Counted from the stretch's first letter, positions 18,127-27,545 are shown. The stretch is DNA of 64,000 nucleotides from Desulforhopalus sp. (GCA_030247675.1 JAOTRX010000003.1:186001-250000), one strand, 5' to 3'. The notes: generated from the letters alone by a model not told the origin. A program made the numbers and translations.

Positions 18127-19483
18127 CGATGATCGTATTCTAGTGGAGATGCTCACCGACCAGTTGATCGAAAGGGGGCACGAAGTCGCCTCCGCCGGCA
18201 ATCTGCGCGACGGTTTGTTGCTGTTGCTGAAGGAACCGATCGACGTCGTCCTGCTCGATGTGCAGCTGCCGGATGGCAATGGCCTTGATTATATTCCAAT
18301 GATAACCGGTGCGGCGACCAAGCCCGAGGTCATCATCATCACCGGTCAGGGCGAGGCGGACGGGGCGGAGAAGGCGGTTGTCAGCGGCGCCTGGACCTAT
18401 ATCGAAAAGCCCTATGTTATCCGTGACCTGTCTCTGCAGCTGATGCGTGTCCTGCAATACCGCAAAGAAAAACTCAAGGTGGCGACTTTTCTGGTATCCT
18501 TGAAGCGGGACAGGATTATCGGCAGCAGCCCGGCCATGCGCCGCTGTCTTGATCTGGTGGCCCGTGCCGCCGCCTCCGATGTCAGCGTCCTAGTGACCGG
18601 AGCGACCGGTACCGGCAAGGAGCTGTTTGCCAGGGCCATCCACGAAAATAGTGCCAGGGCTGACAAAAACTTCGTCGTGGTTGATTGCGCCGCCCTGCCG
18701 GAAACCCTTATTGAAAGCACCCTCTTCGGTCACGTCAAGGGGGCCTTCACCAACGCCGATACGGCCCAGGACGGCCTGGTCAAACATGCCCATCAGGGGA
18801 CGCTTTTCCTCGATGAGGTGGGCGAACTCCCCTTAAGCATTCAGAAGACCTTTCTTCGCCTCCTGCAGGAGCATGAATACCGGCCGGTGGGCTCGACAAA
18901 ACACCTATACAGCGACTTCCGGGTGGTTGCCGCGACCAACAGAAATCTCCTGGAATGCGTGCACAACGGCACCTTTCGCGAGGACCTGTTGTTTCGCCTG
19001 CAGGCCTTTACCATTGAGTTGCCGGAACTGAAGAACCGCGACCGGGATGTTCGGGAACTGGCCCTACATTTCACCGCCAAGCTCTGTCAGCGCTACGGCA
19101 TGGAGGTGAAGGGGATCGCCGATGATTTCTTTGATGCCCTGGACGCCTACGGTTGGCCGGGCAATGTGCGCGAACTCTACCAGACCATGGAGCACGTCTT
19201 TACCAACCCCTTGCTTGGCCCAACCTGTTTTGCCATCCATCTGCCGGAGAGATTTCGGGTGCGGCAGGCGCGGGCCGGGGTCAAGGCCAAGCCGGTAGCT
19301 GCCGGTGAGGCATCCCAGCGATTGCCGACTTGGGCCGCCCATAAAAGTGTTTGCGAGTCCGAGTATCTGCGTCGGCTGAAGTTTGCCTCGGGCGGCAATG
19401 TCAGCGAGGCGGCACGGCTTTCCGGGATATCGCGGACCCGGTTGTATCAGCTCTTTCAAAAGCACGACGTCGAGTTTACCTGA
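18104..19483 (+). CDS. NtrC-type sigma-54 response regulator with a GAFTNA loop
   Basis: A 459-residue regulator: receiver domain with Asp52 and Lys102, AAA+ domain with Walker A GATGTGKE (166-173) and Walker B LFLDEVGEL (about 234-242), and a Fis-type HTH at the C-terminus (SEAARLSGISRTRLYQLFQK). The sigma-54 contact loop, normally GAFTGA, reads GAFTNA at 213-218. The protein should still be an ATPase, but activation of sigma-54 may be altered. It is translationally coupled to the hybrid kinase upstream. Target promoters are unknown; candidate sigma-54 promoters in the window lie before glnK and before the chemosensory operon. Confidence 0.93.
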   Translation: MAGILIIDDDRILVEMLTDQLIERGHEVASAGNLRDGLLLLLKEPIDVVLLDVQLPDGNGLDYIPMITGAATKPEVIIITGQGEADGAEKAVVSGAWTYIEKPYVIRDLSLQLMRVLQYRKEKLKVATFLVSLKRDRIIGSSPAMRRCLDLVARAAASDVSVLVTGATGTGKELFARAIHENSARADKNFVVVDCAALPETLIESTLFGHVKGAFTNADTAQDGLVKHAHQGTLFLDEVGELPLSIQKTFLRLLQEHEYRPVGSTKHLYSDFRVVAATNRNLLECVHNGTFREDLLFRLQAFTIELPELKNRDRDVRELALHFTAKLCQRYGMEVKGIADDFFDALDAYGWPGNVRELYQTMEHVFTNPLLGPTCFAIHLPERFRVRQARAGVKAKPVAAGEASQRLPTWAAHKSVCESEYLRRLKFASGGNVSEAARLSGISRTRLYQLFQKHDVEFT

Positions 19484-19540
19484 GAGCGCAGCCGGGCCGG
19501 CATTGTAAGCAGGCCGCTTGGGCCTCGGTACAGTGAGGTG

Positions 19541-20725
19541 CTAGTGGGTGATGTCGGCAGTCTCCTGTGGGTGGTCGGCAAGATACTGCAGGCGCTTTTG
19601 GCGAAAGTCGCGGAGGTGCTCTTCAATGGTATCGCCGCGCAGGAGAACACCAAACGGCTTTGCCACCTCCCTCCCTTTTCCCGCAAATAATTCCTCAATA
19701 ATTTTCAGGCCGACTTCACCGCGATAATGGGACTGCTCCCAGTAGTGCTGCATGTCGGCCTTGCCGGTCACCTGGGGGATATCCTCGGTGGTTATGCTGT
19801 TAAAGCCTGAAAAATCAAAGAGTTCTATGTTGCATCCAGCCTGTCTTTGGGCGTCGGTCATCCGTACCAATGCCCTTTTCCAGTCGTCGACATCATCCTC
19901 AAGCGTCGCCCAGTACGATAGCTCAGCAAGGGCGTGAATCGGCTGGATGTACAGGCGAAATACGGTGCCCTGCCGGCAATATTCACCGAGCACCCTGCCG
20001 AGAAGCTCGGTGGTGGCGGGGACGTCTTCTGGCTTTCCCAGCGGGGCCTTTTTCTTTAAGACCTCCTCAAAGGCCTTTTCCGTGCCGCCTTCGTTGCGCA
20101 TGATGATTTCCAGGCACTGTGCAGATTTGTGGCCGAAGGAGGCGAGAAGCGACCGGCAGCTCTGTTCGGAATAGCCGAGCAGGATCTTCAGGGTATCCAC
20201 CGTCATCGCCATCGAAATTGCCCGCTTGATATTCAACAGGGCCCGCCGGAGCGGGTAGTACGGTCCCTTGGCGACCAGTTCGCTTGAGAAATCGGTGTTG
20301 CCGGATTTTTCGCGGAATTGCCAGCCGTAATCCAGGCCCCAGACAACGGTTTCCGGGCGGTGAAAGAAGCTGGTATGGCGCAGCATGTTTATCGCATCGC
20401 CCACCGAGGCGCCGCTGAGGGCCAGGTTGAAGACCCGCTTCCCTGAAAAGACCGGGCTTTCCGCCGGGAGACCGATCTCGGTCCTTGAGCTGCCGAGGTA
20501 GGCCACCTCCGGCTGATAGCGGTAGGCAGCGTAGGTCTTGGCCCAGGGCATGATCTTCTGTTGGGCCGGATTCAGGCGTTCCATCAGTGCGCTGTCCCAT
20601 TGGTGGGTGTAGTACGGATCAACCACGTAGTTGAGAAGGACCAGAATGGTGAGCAGCAGCAAGCAGGCCAGGCTGGTGTTGAGGAGGTATATGCGTACTG
20701 TGCGATTGGTAAAGGAATGAGTCAT
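19541..20725 (-). CDS. SGNH-like membrane-anchored protein paired with an MBOAT acyltransferase
   Basis: A 394-residue protein with one N-terminal membrane anchor (about residues 11-32) and an extracytoplasmic domain. YLGSSRTEIG (about residue 75-84) resembles the first block of SGNH/AlgX-J-type esterases, with Ser in GSSR. HYWEQSHYR near residue 330 resembles the DxxH-like last block. Such proteins accompany MBOAT O-acyltransferases in exopolysaccharide or cell-envelope acetylation. It follows the MBOAT gene by 37 bases in the same direction, so they are one unit. The precise substrate is unknown. Confidence 0.75.
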   Translation of the reverse strand: MTHSFTNRTVRIYLLNTSLACLLLLTILVLLNYVVDPYYTHQWDSALMERLNPAQQKIMPWAKTYAAYRYQPEVAYLGSSRTEIGLPAESPVFSGKRVFNLALSGASVGDAINMLRHTSFFHRPETVVWGLDYGWQFREKSGNTDFSSELVAKGPYYPLRRALLNIKRAISMAMTVDTLKILLGYSEQSCRSLLASFGHKSAQCLEIIMRNEGGTEKAFEEVLKKKAPLGKPEDVPATTELLGRVLGEYCRQGTVFRLYIQPIHALAELSYWATLEDDVDDWKRALVRMTDAQRQAGCNIELFDFSGFNSITTEDIPQVTGKADMQHYWEQSHYRGEVGLKIIEELFAGKGREVAKPFGVLLRGDTIEEHLRDFRQKRLQYLADHPQETADITH

Positions 20726-20762
20726 AACTTATTAAGATAGCATTGAATATTTTCGATAATTG

Positions 20763-22214
20763 CTAAAACTGGGCATAGATAAAATCGTTGGTTCGCTCGA
20801 TACTGAGGATGCACAGGGCAAGGATGCAGCCGACGGTAATGCTCCAAAGCAGGCGGGGCGACCAGTGTATGGTGATAATGGATGGCGATCGCAGTTTGGT
20901 TTTTCGTTCCTTGTCGGAATATAAAAACAGTTCATTGGTATTGGGCATACAAAAGGCGACAAAAGTACTGAGTACCAGCATGGTGTAGCCGAGGGAGTCG
21001 ATTTCGGTAACCGCCGAGACTCCGTTGCAGCCTATCATTCCTGCGAGAACACCGAAGGCCGATGCTACGTCCGGTGCGCGGAAGAAACACCAGGCAACCA
21101 CCACCGCAATGAAGGTGAGAATCCGGCCGAGGAAGTCGGTCAGCGCCGCCGGCGGCCTTGGATATTTTTCCATCATGTGTTGCCAGCCGTGCTGCACGCA
21201 GAGGTACAACCCATGCAGTCCCCCCCAGACAACAAAGGTCCAGTTCGCTCCGTGCCATAAGCCACCGAGCAGCATGGTCAGGATGAGATTGCGGTAGCGT
21301 TTCAGCTGGCCCTCACGGTTGCCTCCGAGAGGGATATACAGGTAATTGCGGAGAAACCGGGACAGGGAGATGTGCCATCTTTGCCAGAAATCGCTGACAC
21401 TTGTCGCCTTGTAAGGGGAATGAAAGTTGACCGGGATATGAAAACCCATCAGCCGGGACACCCCGACGGCCATATCGGAATAGCCGGAGAAATCAAAATA
21501 CAGCTGCATGGTGTAGGCGAGCATGCCCAGCCATGCCTGGAAAAATTGCGGATCGCCGCCGGCAAAAACCGGCTGAATCGCCGAGGCCAGATTATCGGCG
21601 ATGAGGAGTTTCTTGCCGAGGCCAAAGACAAAAAGGGAAACCCCTATGGCAAAGTTGTCGGCCTTTACCTGGTAGTGCTCCGGGTCGGAAAACTGCGGCA
21701 TCATCTCCTGGTGATGGAGGATGGGTCCGGCGATGATATAGGGGAAATACGAGGTAAAGAGCAGATAATGCGGGAAATTGACCTCCTTTATTTTCCGGTG
21801 ATAGGCATCGACCAGCAGGGAGATCTGGGTAAAGGTGAAAAATGAAATCCCCAGCGGCAGGAGGATGTGCAGCACCGGCAGATCGGCGGCGGTGATCTGG
21901 TTGATCGAATGAATGAAAAAATTGGCGTACTTGAAAAAGCCAAGGAGGGACAGATTGAACACTATCGATGCCGTCAGCCATTTTTTGCGATGGGTATCGT
22001 GGGCTGCAAGGATCCGCCTGCATGTCCAGTAATTGATACAGATGGAGGCCAGGAGGATGGGGATATAGCGAAGATCCCATGAACCATAAAAATACAGCGA
22101 TGCAACCACCAGCCAACCGGCCGCCCATCGCCTGTCCCGCCGGGCAAAGAAGTAAAAGCCGAGCAAGGTGACCGGCAAAAACAGAAGAAGAAAGGAAAAC
22201 GAATTAAAAACCAT
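20763..22214 (-). CDS. MBOAT family O-acyltransferase (AlgI/DltB-like)
   Basis: A 483-residue polytopic membrane protein with roughly ten or more hydrophobic segments. The MBOAT signature is present: DFWQRWHISLSRFLRNYLYIPLGGNR is seen in two parts (DFWQRWHISLS at about 276 and YIPLGGNR at about 293), and the catalytic histidine is His321 in GGLWHGANWTF. It transfers acyl groups, usually acetyl, across the membrane to polysaccharide or other envelope acceptors, together with the SGNH-like protein next to it. It is first in a two-gene minus-strand operon. Confidence 0.92.
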   Translation of the reverse strand: MVFNSFSFLLLFLPVTLLGFYFFARRDRRWAAGWLVVASLYFYGSWDLRYIPILLASICINYWTCRRILAAHDTHRKKWLTASIVFNLSLLGFFKYANFFIHSINQITAADLPVLHILLPLGISFFTFTQISLLVDAYHRKIKEVNFPHYLLFTSYFPYIIAGPILHHQEMMPQFSDPEHYQVKADNFAIGVSLFVFGLGKKLLIADNLASAIQPVFAGGDPQFFQAWLGMLAYTMQLYFDFSGYSDMAVGVSRLMGFHIPVNFHSPYKATSVSDFWQRWHISLSRFLRNYLYIPLGGNREGQLKRYRNLILTMLLGGLWHGANWTFVVWGGLHGLYLCVQHGWQHMMEKYPRPPAALTDFLGRILTFIAVVVAWCFFRAPDVASAFGVLAGMIGCNGVSAVTEIDSLGYTMLVLSTFVAFCMPNTNELFLYSDKERKTKLRSPSIITIHWSPRLLWSITVGCILALCILSIERTNDFIYAQF

Positions 22215-22584
22215 AATTGCACCTCAGCCGCAGTACACGACACAGCCTGGCAGTTGCCGAAAAATTTTTATCGATTTGCGTGAATCAGCCGTCTGGCCGA
22301 ACCCTTCCCGCCATGAGCCGGGGTAAGAGGTGAGTGTACAGCAAGAAGCCATGGCAATCCAAACACTTTTCGCAGGGTTTGGGCACCGTATCGGTTCACT
22401 GGCGACCTTAGCGGTGGAGGGCAATGCTCGCCGTATTCCCGAGTTGTTGTCAACAAAGCAGGATGCTGTTCATATTTATTGACAGTTGTGTCCGGCCTTA
22501 GAGTCCATGTTATGTCTTTGTCGTACCTTGTAAGTATTTGAATGTAAAAAATATGTGTCGGTGATTTGGGGTTTTTCCCGGGGT
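22215..22584. other. Divergent intergenic region upstream of the MBOAT and chemosensory operons
   Basis: No gene is supported in this stretch, which separates divergent operons. TTGACA and TTGTCA words occur near 22450-22486, but without a good -10 at the right distance on either strand. The sigma-54 promoter and one 54-bp repeat copy lie immediately to the right. Confidence 0.4.
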
Positions 22585-22600
22585 TGGCACGGTTGCTGCT
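22585..22600 (+). promoter_or_regulatory. Candidate sigma-54 promoter of the chemosensory operon
   Basis: TGGCAC at 22585-22590, five bases, then CTGCT. GG (22586-22587) and GC (22598-22599) are ten bases apart. It differs from the consensus only at the first T of TTGC. Transcription would start near 22611, placing a 54-bp repeat copy in the leader of the mRNA for the 22722 gene. Confidence 0.6.
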
Positions 22601-22639
22601 ATTTCCTCGGGCAAGGTGCTCTTTGTCTGAGATTGTTGG

Positions 22640-22693
22640 AGCTGAGTTGAGCAGTTGGCCTACTCATACGAAACGTATGCCCTTGCGGTGTAC
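22640..22693 (-). repeat. 54-bp hairpin repeat, single copy, reverse orientation
   Basis: This is the reverse complement of the 6413-6574 units, with about ten differences: it starts AGCTGAGTTGAGCAG and ends CCCTTGCGGTGTAC. The stem, read in the repeat's orientation, is GAGTAG/CTGCTC with one G-T pair. It ends 29 bases before the ATG at 22722. Confidence 0.88.
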
Positions 22694-22721
22694 ACTACCA
22701 TCCTTCCGAACGTGAAAAAGC

Positions 22722-23123
22722 ATGACGACTTTTTTTTTCTCCAGAAAGAAACCGGATTGCGTTACCGCCTGCAGGTGGCAGACCTGCCCGCAGCGGTATC
22801 TGGCGGCGCTCCGCAACATCGACGAGCTGCGGAATATTCGCGCCCTCGACGACCAGCCCTCCGGTGTTGGCCAGTTCCAGGCAAAAGCCCCACGATGCGG
22901 CGATCTTGTTATCCTCTACATTGAGAACCTGCAGGACCTTGATGCCATGGTCGGGGCCCGCGATGCCTTTGAGGGTCTGAAAAAGATTCTGGTTATCGCC
23001 GGACCGATCGATGGTGACGACAGGAAATACCACCTGCTCGAACCACGCTACATAACCCAGGCGGGGCGGAACCTTGCCGAGCTGGAAGCGGTAATCTGCA
23101 AAATGACCGGATATGTCAACTGA
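22722..23123 (+). CDS. Small hypothetical protein of the chemosensory operon, possibly receiver-like
   Basis: A 133-residue protein of no recognised family. The C-terminal half (GDLVILYIENLQDLDAM, KKILVIAGPIDGDDRKYH, PRYITQ) alternates hydrophobic strands and helices in a way that recalls a degenerate receiver domain, but no phospho-acceptor pattern is clear. The N-terminus is Cys-rich (DCVTACRWQTC). It ends 22 bases before the triple-CheW gene in the same direction, which makes co-expression likely. The ribosome site is poor and a T-run near the start could hide a frameshift; another in-frame start further in is possible. Coding is supported mainly by context and composition. Confidence 0.55.
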   Translation: MTTFFFSRKKPDCVTACRWQTCPQRYLAALRNIDELRNIRALDDQPSGVGQFQAKAPRCGDLVILYIENLQDLDAMVGARDAFEGLKKILVIAGPIDGDDRKYHLLEPRYITQAGRNLAELEAVICKMTGYVN

Positions 23124-23145
23124 GCACTACACAAGGAGAATAACG

Positions 23146-24675
23146 ATGGCCCAGCCGCAATTATTTGCGTCCTTCCTTCTCGACAGATCGGAAGGCCTGG
23201 AGATTGCCCTGAAAGCGGAAAACGTTGCCGAGGCAACCCCCGTTACCGGGCGTATCCAGCGTTTGCCCGCCAGTCTCGATTTTGTTGAGGGTATCATGCA
23301 CCTCCGGGAAGAGGTGATCCCACTCATCAATTTGAAGAAAAGACTCGGCCTGGCCGGGAGAGACTACGACGCAACGGCCAAGGTCGCCGTTGTCAAACTC
23401 TTTCATCGTCGCTATGGGCTGCTCTTTGACGATATCCGCGAGGTCTTCGCGGTAGGTCCGGAAGACATCCGCAAGGTCGACACTGCCTTGCAGACCGACG
23501 ATACGATTATTTCATCACTGATTTCCCTGGAAAAGGGCAAGAGGACCGTGGAACTCCTTGATCTCAACAGTCTCTTTCCCGGCAAGGCACTCGAACTTGA
23601 GAAGATCGGCGAGGCCTTGCTCAGCGATGCGCGAGAGGCAAAATCATCGCCGTTCACCCGCCACGTGGTCTTTGCCTTTGCTGAACAACTCTATGCCATT
23701 CCGGTCGAATATACCCAGGAAATAACCTTCTTCGATGCGGTCAATCAGATGTATCGCGGTGGCGTCGAGGAGAAGAATCCGCCGTTTAGCAGTTCCATCC
23801 AGGACCTCTTCAAACACAGCAATATCGACGGCTCCCTGACTCTCAGAGGGAAAACCATTCCGGTGTTGAACGCGAGACGATTGCTGGGAGGACCCGGTGT
23901 CTCCAGTGATGAATATCTTGGGGAGCACACCAGGATTCTCGTGGTATCGGACAAGACCTTTACCGTTGGTTTGATTGTCGAAGAGGTGAAGGCCATTATC
24001 CCCATACCCGACGATGAAGTGCTTCCTCTGGGGCGTGGAAATAATTCAATATCAGGTATTTATCAGAAGAATGACGGGTCGAATATCATGCTCCTGAACA
24101 TGGATACCCTGATCCACGGCCATTCCGATGAATTGCAGACCCTGGCCCGTTTGAGCAGCGGTGCCGAGACCGTCAGGGACAAAGGCAAAGAATCGATGAC
24201 CAGTGCCCATCATCTCATCACCGAAAACTGTTATCTGGTCTTTTGGATCGGCAGATATATGGCGGTGCAGCTCAAGGATGTGCAAGAGATTATTCAGAAA
24301 TCCGGGGTTTTGGGTCTGCCCGGGGCAAGTGCTTTCAAAAGTGGGGTAATCAATCTGCGCGGTTTGGTGGTCCCGGTCATCAATCTCCGCGAATTCTACG
24401 GGTATTCCGGCGGGCCGCAGGGCACGGCGGAGCATAAGCTCATTATCTGCAGAAATGAGTCGATGACAATAGCCCTGGAGGTTGATGGCATTGTCACCAT
24501 TTATAAACAGGAGCAGTGCCAAAATACCTCGTCAATCAAAAAGGAGCTGGCAAAAAGGAAGGACACCCTCGACAGATTGATACTCTTTGAGCAGGAAGGT
24601 CAGAAAACCGAGCACGTGCTGGTCGTCAACATTCACAATCTTATTCGGAATCATCTTGAGGTGGAGCACTCTTAA
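23146..24675 (+). CDS. CheW-like coupling protein with three tandem CheW domains
   Basis: A 509-residue soluble protein made of three CheW-type beta-barrel domains at about residues 1-155, 170-345 and 365-505. Each has the family pattern of a strand repeat with VEGIMHLRE..VIPLINL, SLTLRGKTIPVLNARRL or SGVINLRGLVVPVINLRE. CheW domains link chemoreceptors to CheA. Three in one chain may build or stabilise receptor arrays. The start at 23146 has AAGGAGA nine bases upstream; the longer frame is not needed. It is followed 56 bases later by a chemoreceptor. No CheA, CheR or CheB is in the window. Confidence 0.9.
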   Translation: MAQPQLFASFLLDRSEGLEIALKAENVAEATPVTGRIQRLPASLDFVEGIMHLREEVIPLINLKKRLGLAGRDYDATAKVAVVKLFHRRYGLLFDDIREVFAVGPEDIRKVDTALQTDDTIISSLISLEKGKRTVELLDLNSLFPGKALELEKIGEALLSDAREAKSSPFTRHVVFAFAEQLYAIPVEYTQEITFFDAVNQMYRGGVEEKNPPFSSSIQDLFKHSNIDGSLTLRGKTIPVLNARRLLGGPGVSSDEYLGEHTRILVVSDKTFTVGLIVEEVKAIIPIPDDEVLPLGRGNNSISGIYQKNDGSNIMLLNMDTLIHGHSDELQTLARLSSGAETVRDKGKESMTSAHHLITENCYLVFWIGRYMAVQLKDVQEIIQKSGVLGLPGASAFKSGVINLRGLVVPVINLREFYGYSGGPQGTAEHKLIICRNESMTIALEVDGIVTIYKQEQCQNTSSIKKELAKRKDTLDRLILFEQEGQKTEHVLVVNIHNLIRNHLEVEHS

Positions 24676-24731
24676 GAGGTTTTCAAAACATCACTACTTC
24701 TAGAAATAATTGAGCCAGGGAGAGGCGGAAT

Positions 24732-27443
24732 ATGGAAAACAAGCAAAGGACTATAAATATGGAACAGGATACCGCGATGTTAGATCTATTTTTGGAGCCA
24801 AGTTATATCGTCGATGAAAAGAAGGTTGTCACCTGGGCCAATAAGCCCTTTCTGACCCGCTTTAATCTCACCAAGGAGGCCCTCCTTGCCAAGATGACCT
24901 GTGAAGAGGCCTGTCCCACCCAGCTTTGCGGAACCAAGGATTGTCCAGTGGAAAAATCACGGAGGATCAACAAGCCGGTGTCCACCGAGGTGATCTACAA
25001 GGATGGGGATAAAGGCATAACATTTTTCACCAGCAAGGCCGTACCGATGAATGGTGGTGGCGGCACCTTTGTCACCCTGCAGGACATCAGTGCCCAGAAG
25101 GCCACCGAGGCCCGGTTGCGGCAGCTGTCCACCGATCTCGATGTCATCCCGACACCGATCATGGAGATAGATACCAAGTTTGCCATTACCTTCATGAATC
25201 CAGCGGGTGCCGCTGTCGCCGGGCTGACGGTGGATGAGGTGATCGGCAAGAAATGCTATGACCTCTTTAAGACCCCCCATTGCAAGACCGAGAAATGCGC
25301 TTGCGCCCGGGCGATGAAGACCGATTCGGTGGTGACCGAGCAGACCATCGCCAGGCCGAGGGACGGTGTCATCGTGCCGATCAAATATACCGGGGCACCG
25401 GTCAAGGACGCCAAGGGAAATATCAAGGGAGCGCTTGAATATATCCTCGATATGACGGAGGAAATCAAGCAGAGGCAAATGGCTGACGAAAAGATCGAGA
25501 ATCTCAACACCCTGCCGACGCCGGTGTTGGCCATTGACACCGATTTCACCATCACCTTTATGAATCCGGCCGGTGCCTCGGTGGTTGGTAAGACCCCTGA
25601 TGAGGTCATCGGCCGGAAGTGCTACGATCTCTTTAAGACGCCTCACTGCAAGACCGATAAATGTGCCTGTGGCCGCGCCATGCGCACCGATGCGGTGGTG
25701 ACCGAACAGACCATCGCCAGGCCGGCGGAAGGGGTCATCATTCCGATCAAGTATACCGGTGCACCGATCAAGGATGCCAAGGGCAATATCAAGGGAGCCC
25801 TTGAGTATGTTCTCGATATGACAGAAGAATCTAAGCAGAAGCAGGCCGCCGAGGAAAAGATCGACAATCTCAACACCATCCCCACGCCGATTCTTGCCGT
25901 TGATACCGATTTCACCATCACCTATATGAACCCGGCCGGGGCGGCGGTGGTTGGTTCGACCCCGGACGAGGTGGTTGGCAAGAAATGCTATGATCTCTTC
26001 AAAACACCACACTGCAAGACCGAAAAATGTGCCTGCGCCCGGGCCATGCGTACTGATTCGGTGGTGACAGAGCAGACCATCGCAAGACCTGCGGAAGGAG
26101 TCATTATCCCGATCAAATATACCGGGGCGCCGATCAAGGACGCCAAGGGCAACATCAAGGGCGCCCTGGAGTACGTCCTTGATATGACGGAGGAGGCCAG
26201 GCAAAGGCAGGCGGCGGATGAGAAGATCGAGAACCTCAACACCATCCCGACACCGATAATGTCTATAGACACCGATTTCAACATCACCTTCATGAACCCG
26301 GCCGGTTCGGCGGTACTTGGGCGGACCCCGGACGAGGTGATCGGCAAAAAATGTTACGATCTCTTCCAGACCGACCACTGCCGGACCGATAACTGCGCCT
26401 GCGGCAAGGCCATGCGCACCGATTCGATTGTTCAGGAACAAACCACCGCCAAGCCCAATGGCAAAATTATCCCGATCAAGTACACCGCCTCGCCGATTAA
26501 GGATGCCAAGGGCAATATCAAGGGCGCTCTAGAATATATCACCGACGTTACCGCTGAAAAGGCCGTGGAGAAGCTGATCAGCGCCGCCGTCAATGATGTC
26601 GATGCCCTGGTCGGCGAGTCAAAGCGGGAGATGGATCAAGCCAAGGTCAAGGTCGATGAGATGAACACCTTGATCGACACCGAGGTTCGTAAGCTCGATG
26701 TCTCGCTGCAGACGGTGAAAGAGATGGTTGAGAGCTCCGGAACGATGGTCAGTCTCTCCAGCGAATCGAACCGGCTGGCGACTGATCTGTCAAAAGAGGC
26801 GGAGACGGGCAAGGCGGCCGGTAAAAACGCCGAACAGAAGCTCATGGACATCAACAGCGCCATGAAGAAAAACAATGAGATGGTCAGCGGCCTGGTCAGC
26901 CAGCTGGAGAAGATCTCGGGTTTTGTCGATATCATCAAGGATATAGCCTCGAAGACCAATCTCCTCGCCTTTAACGCGGCGATCGAGGCGGCACGGGCAG
27001 GGGATGCCGGGCGCGGCTTTGCGGTTGTCGCCGATGAGGTGCGAAAACTTGCTGAAAACAGCTCGAAATCGGCCATCGACATCTCCGATATCGTCAAGAA
27101 AGTGGAAAAAGACTCTCTGCAGACTATCAACGCCATGCAGAACGGCATGGTCATGCTCGATGAAGGTGGCAAGGTTATCAATACCGCCCTCGATTCCATG
27201 GAGACTATTTCCAGGGGAATCGAGACCATCTCCCGGGCGGTCGACGGTTTGAGCCAGCAATCGAAAAATCTCTGCAGCAGCGGCCAAAGCGTCATGACCG
27301 AGATCGAAAATGTCGCGGTGTCTTCAAAGGAGAATCAGCAATCAACCGGCCTTGTCAATAAATCCCTGGCTGGAACGGTTGGGGCCTTAGACCGGTTGGT
27401 GCAATCAAACAAAAACCTTCAGGAAGCGGTGCAGAATCTCTAG
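24732..27443 (+). CDS. Soluble methyl-accepting chemotaxis protein with five PAS domains
   Basis: A 903-residue cytoplasmic chemoreceptor with no signal peptide, membrane segment or clear HAMP domain. A first PAS (about residues 15-130) has Cys-rich [16 protein letters not shown]. Four near-identical PAS units follow, from residue 138, at a period of 122 residues; each has the pattern CYDLF..(H)C..(K/N)CAC. The signalling hairpin tip lies around residues 732-775 ([20 protein letters not shown], then [18 protein letters not shown]). Conserved cysteines suggest redox, metal or heme sensing (inference). A GGGAGAGG ribosome site lies upstream. It closes the operon started at 22722. Confidence 0.94.
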   Translation: MENKQRTINMEQDTAMLDLFLEPSYIVDEKKVVTWANKPFLTRFNLTKEALLAKMTCEEACPTQLCGTKDCPVEKSRRINKPVSTEVIYKDGDKGITFFTSKAVPMNGGGGTFVTLQDISAQKATEARLRQLSTDLDVIPTPIMEIDTKFAITFMNPAGAAVAGLTVDEVIGKKCYDLFKTPHCKTEKCACARAMKTDSVVTEQTIARPRDGVIVPIKYTGAPVKDAKGNIKGALEYILDMTEEIKQRQMADEKIENLNTLPTPVLAIDTDFTITFMNPAGASVVGKTPDEVIGRKCYDLFKTPHCKTDKCACGRAMRTDAVVTEQTIARPAEGVIIPIKYTGAPIKDAKGNIKGALEYVLDMTEESKQKQAAEEKIDNLNTIPTPILAVDTDFTITYMNPAGAAVVGSTPDEVVGKKCYDLFKTPHCKTEKCACARAMRTDSVVTEQTIARPAEGVIIPIKYTGAPIKDAKGNIKGALEYVLDMTEEARQRQAADEKIENLNTIPTPIMSIDTDFNITFMNPAGSAVLGRTPDEVIGKKCYDLFQTDHCRTDNCACGKAMRTDSIVQEQTTAKPNGKIIPIKYTASPIKDAKGNIKGALEYITDVTAEKAVEKLISAAVNDVDALVGESKREMDQAKVKVDEMNTLIDTEVRKLDVSLQTVKEMVESSGTMVSLSSESNRLATDLSKEAETGKAAGKNAEQKLMDINSAMKKNNEMVSGLVSQLEKISGFVDIIKDIASKTNLLAFNAAIEAARAGDAGRGFAVVADEVRKLAENSSKSAIDISDIVKKVEKDSLQTINAMQNGMVMLDEGGKVINTALDSMETISRGIETISRAVDGLSQQSKNLCSSGQSVMTEIENVAVSSKENQQSTGLVNKSLAGTVGALDRLVQSNKNLQEAVQNL
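25143..26556 (+). repeat. Four in-frame 366-bp tandem repeats coding PAS domains of the chemoreceptor
   Basis: Units begin at 25143, 25509, 25875 and 26241; the last is slightly shorter (about 315 bp). Units 2 and 3 differ at only a handful of amino acids. The period of 122 codons and the shared motifs IPTP, FMNPAG, DEVIG(K/R)KCYDLF, IPIKYT and [12 protein letters not shown] show repeated duplication of one PAS unit. Confidence 0.92.
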
Positions 27444-27454
27444 CGGTATCGTTT

Positions 27455-27485
27455 AGGGCGGGAGGACCTCCACGCCTCCCGTCCT
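27455..27485 (+). terminator. Hairpin after the chemoreceptor gene
   Basis: GGGCGGGAGG (27456-27465) pairs with CCTCCCGTCC (27475-27484), with one G-T pair. There is no T-run after it, so it is at best a weak or factor-dependent terminator. Confidence 0.4.
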
Positions 27486-27545
27486 AACTCGGTGATTCCC
27501 TGTTGCTGGCTATGACTGTATTCTCAGAGACTTGTGTAGCTGATT

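Noticed and set aside
24957..26441. 494-codon open frame opposite the chemoreceptor
   Set aside because: Its repeats mirror the PAS repeats of the real gene; composition is not protein-like.
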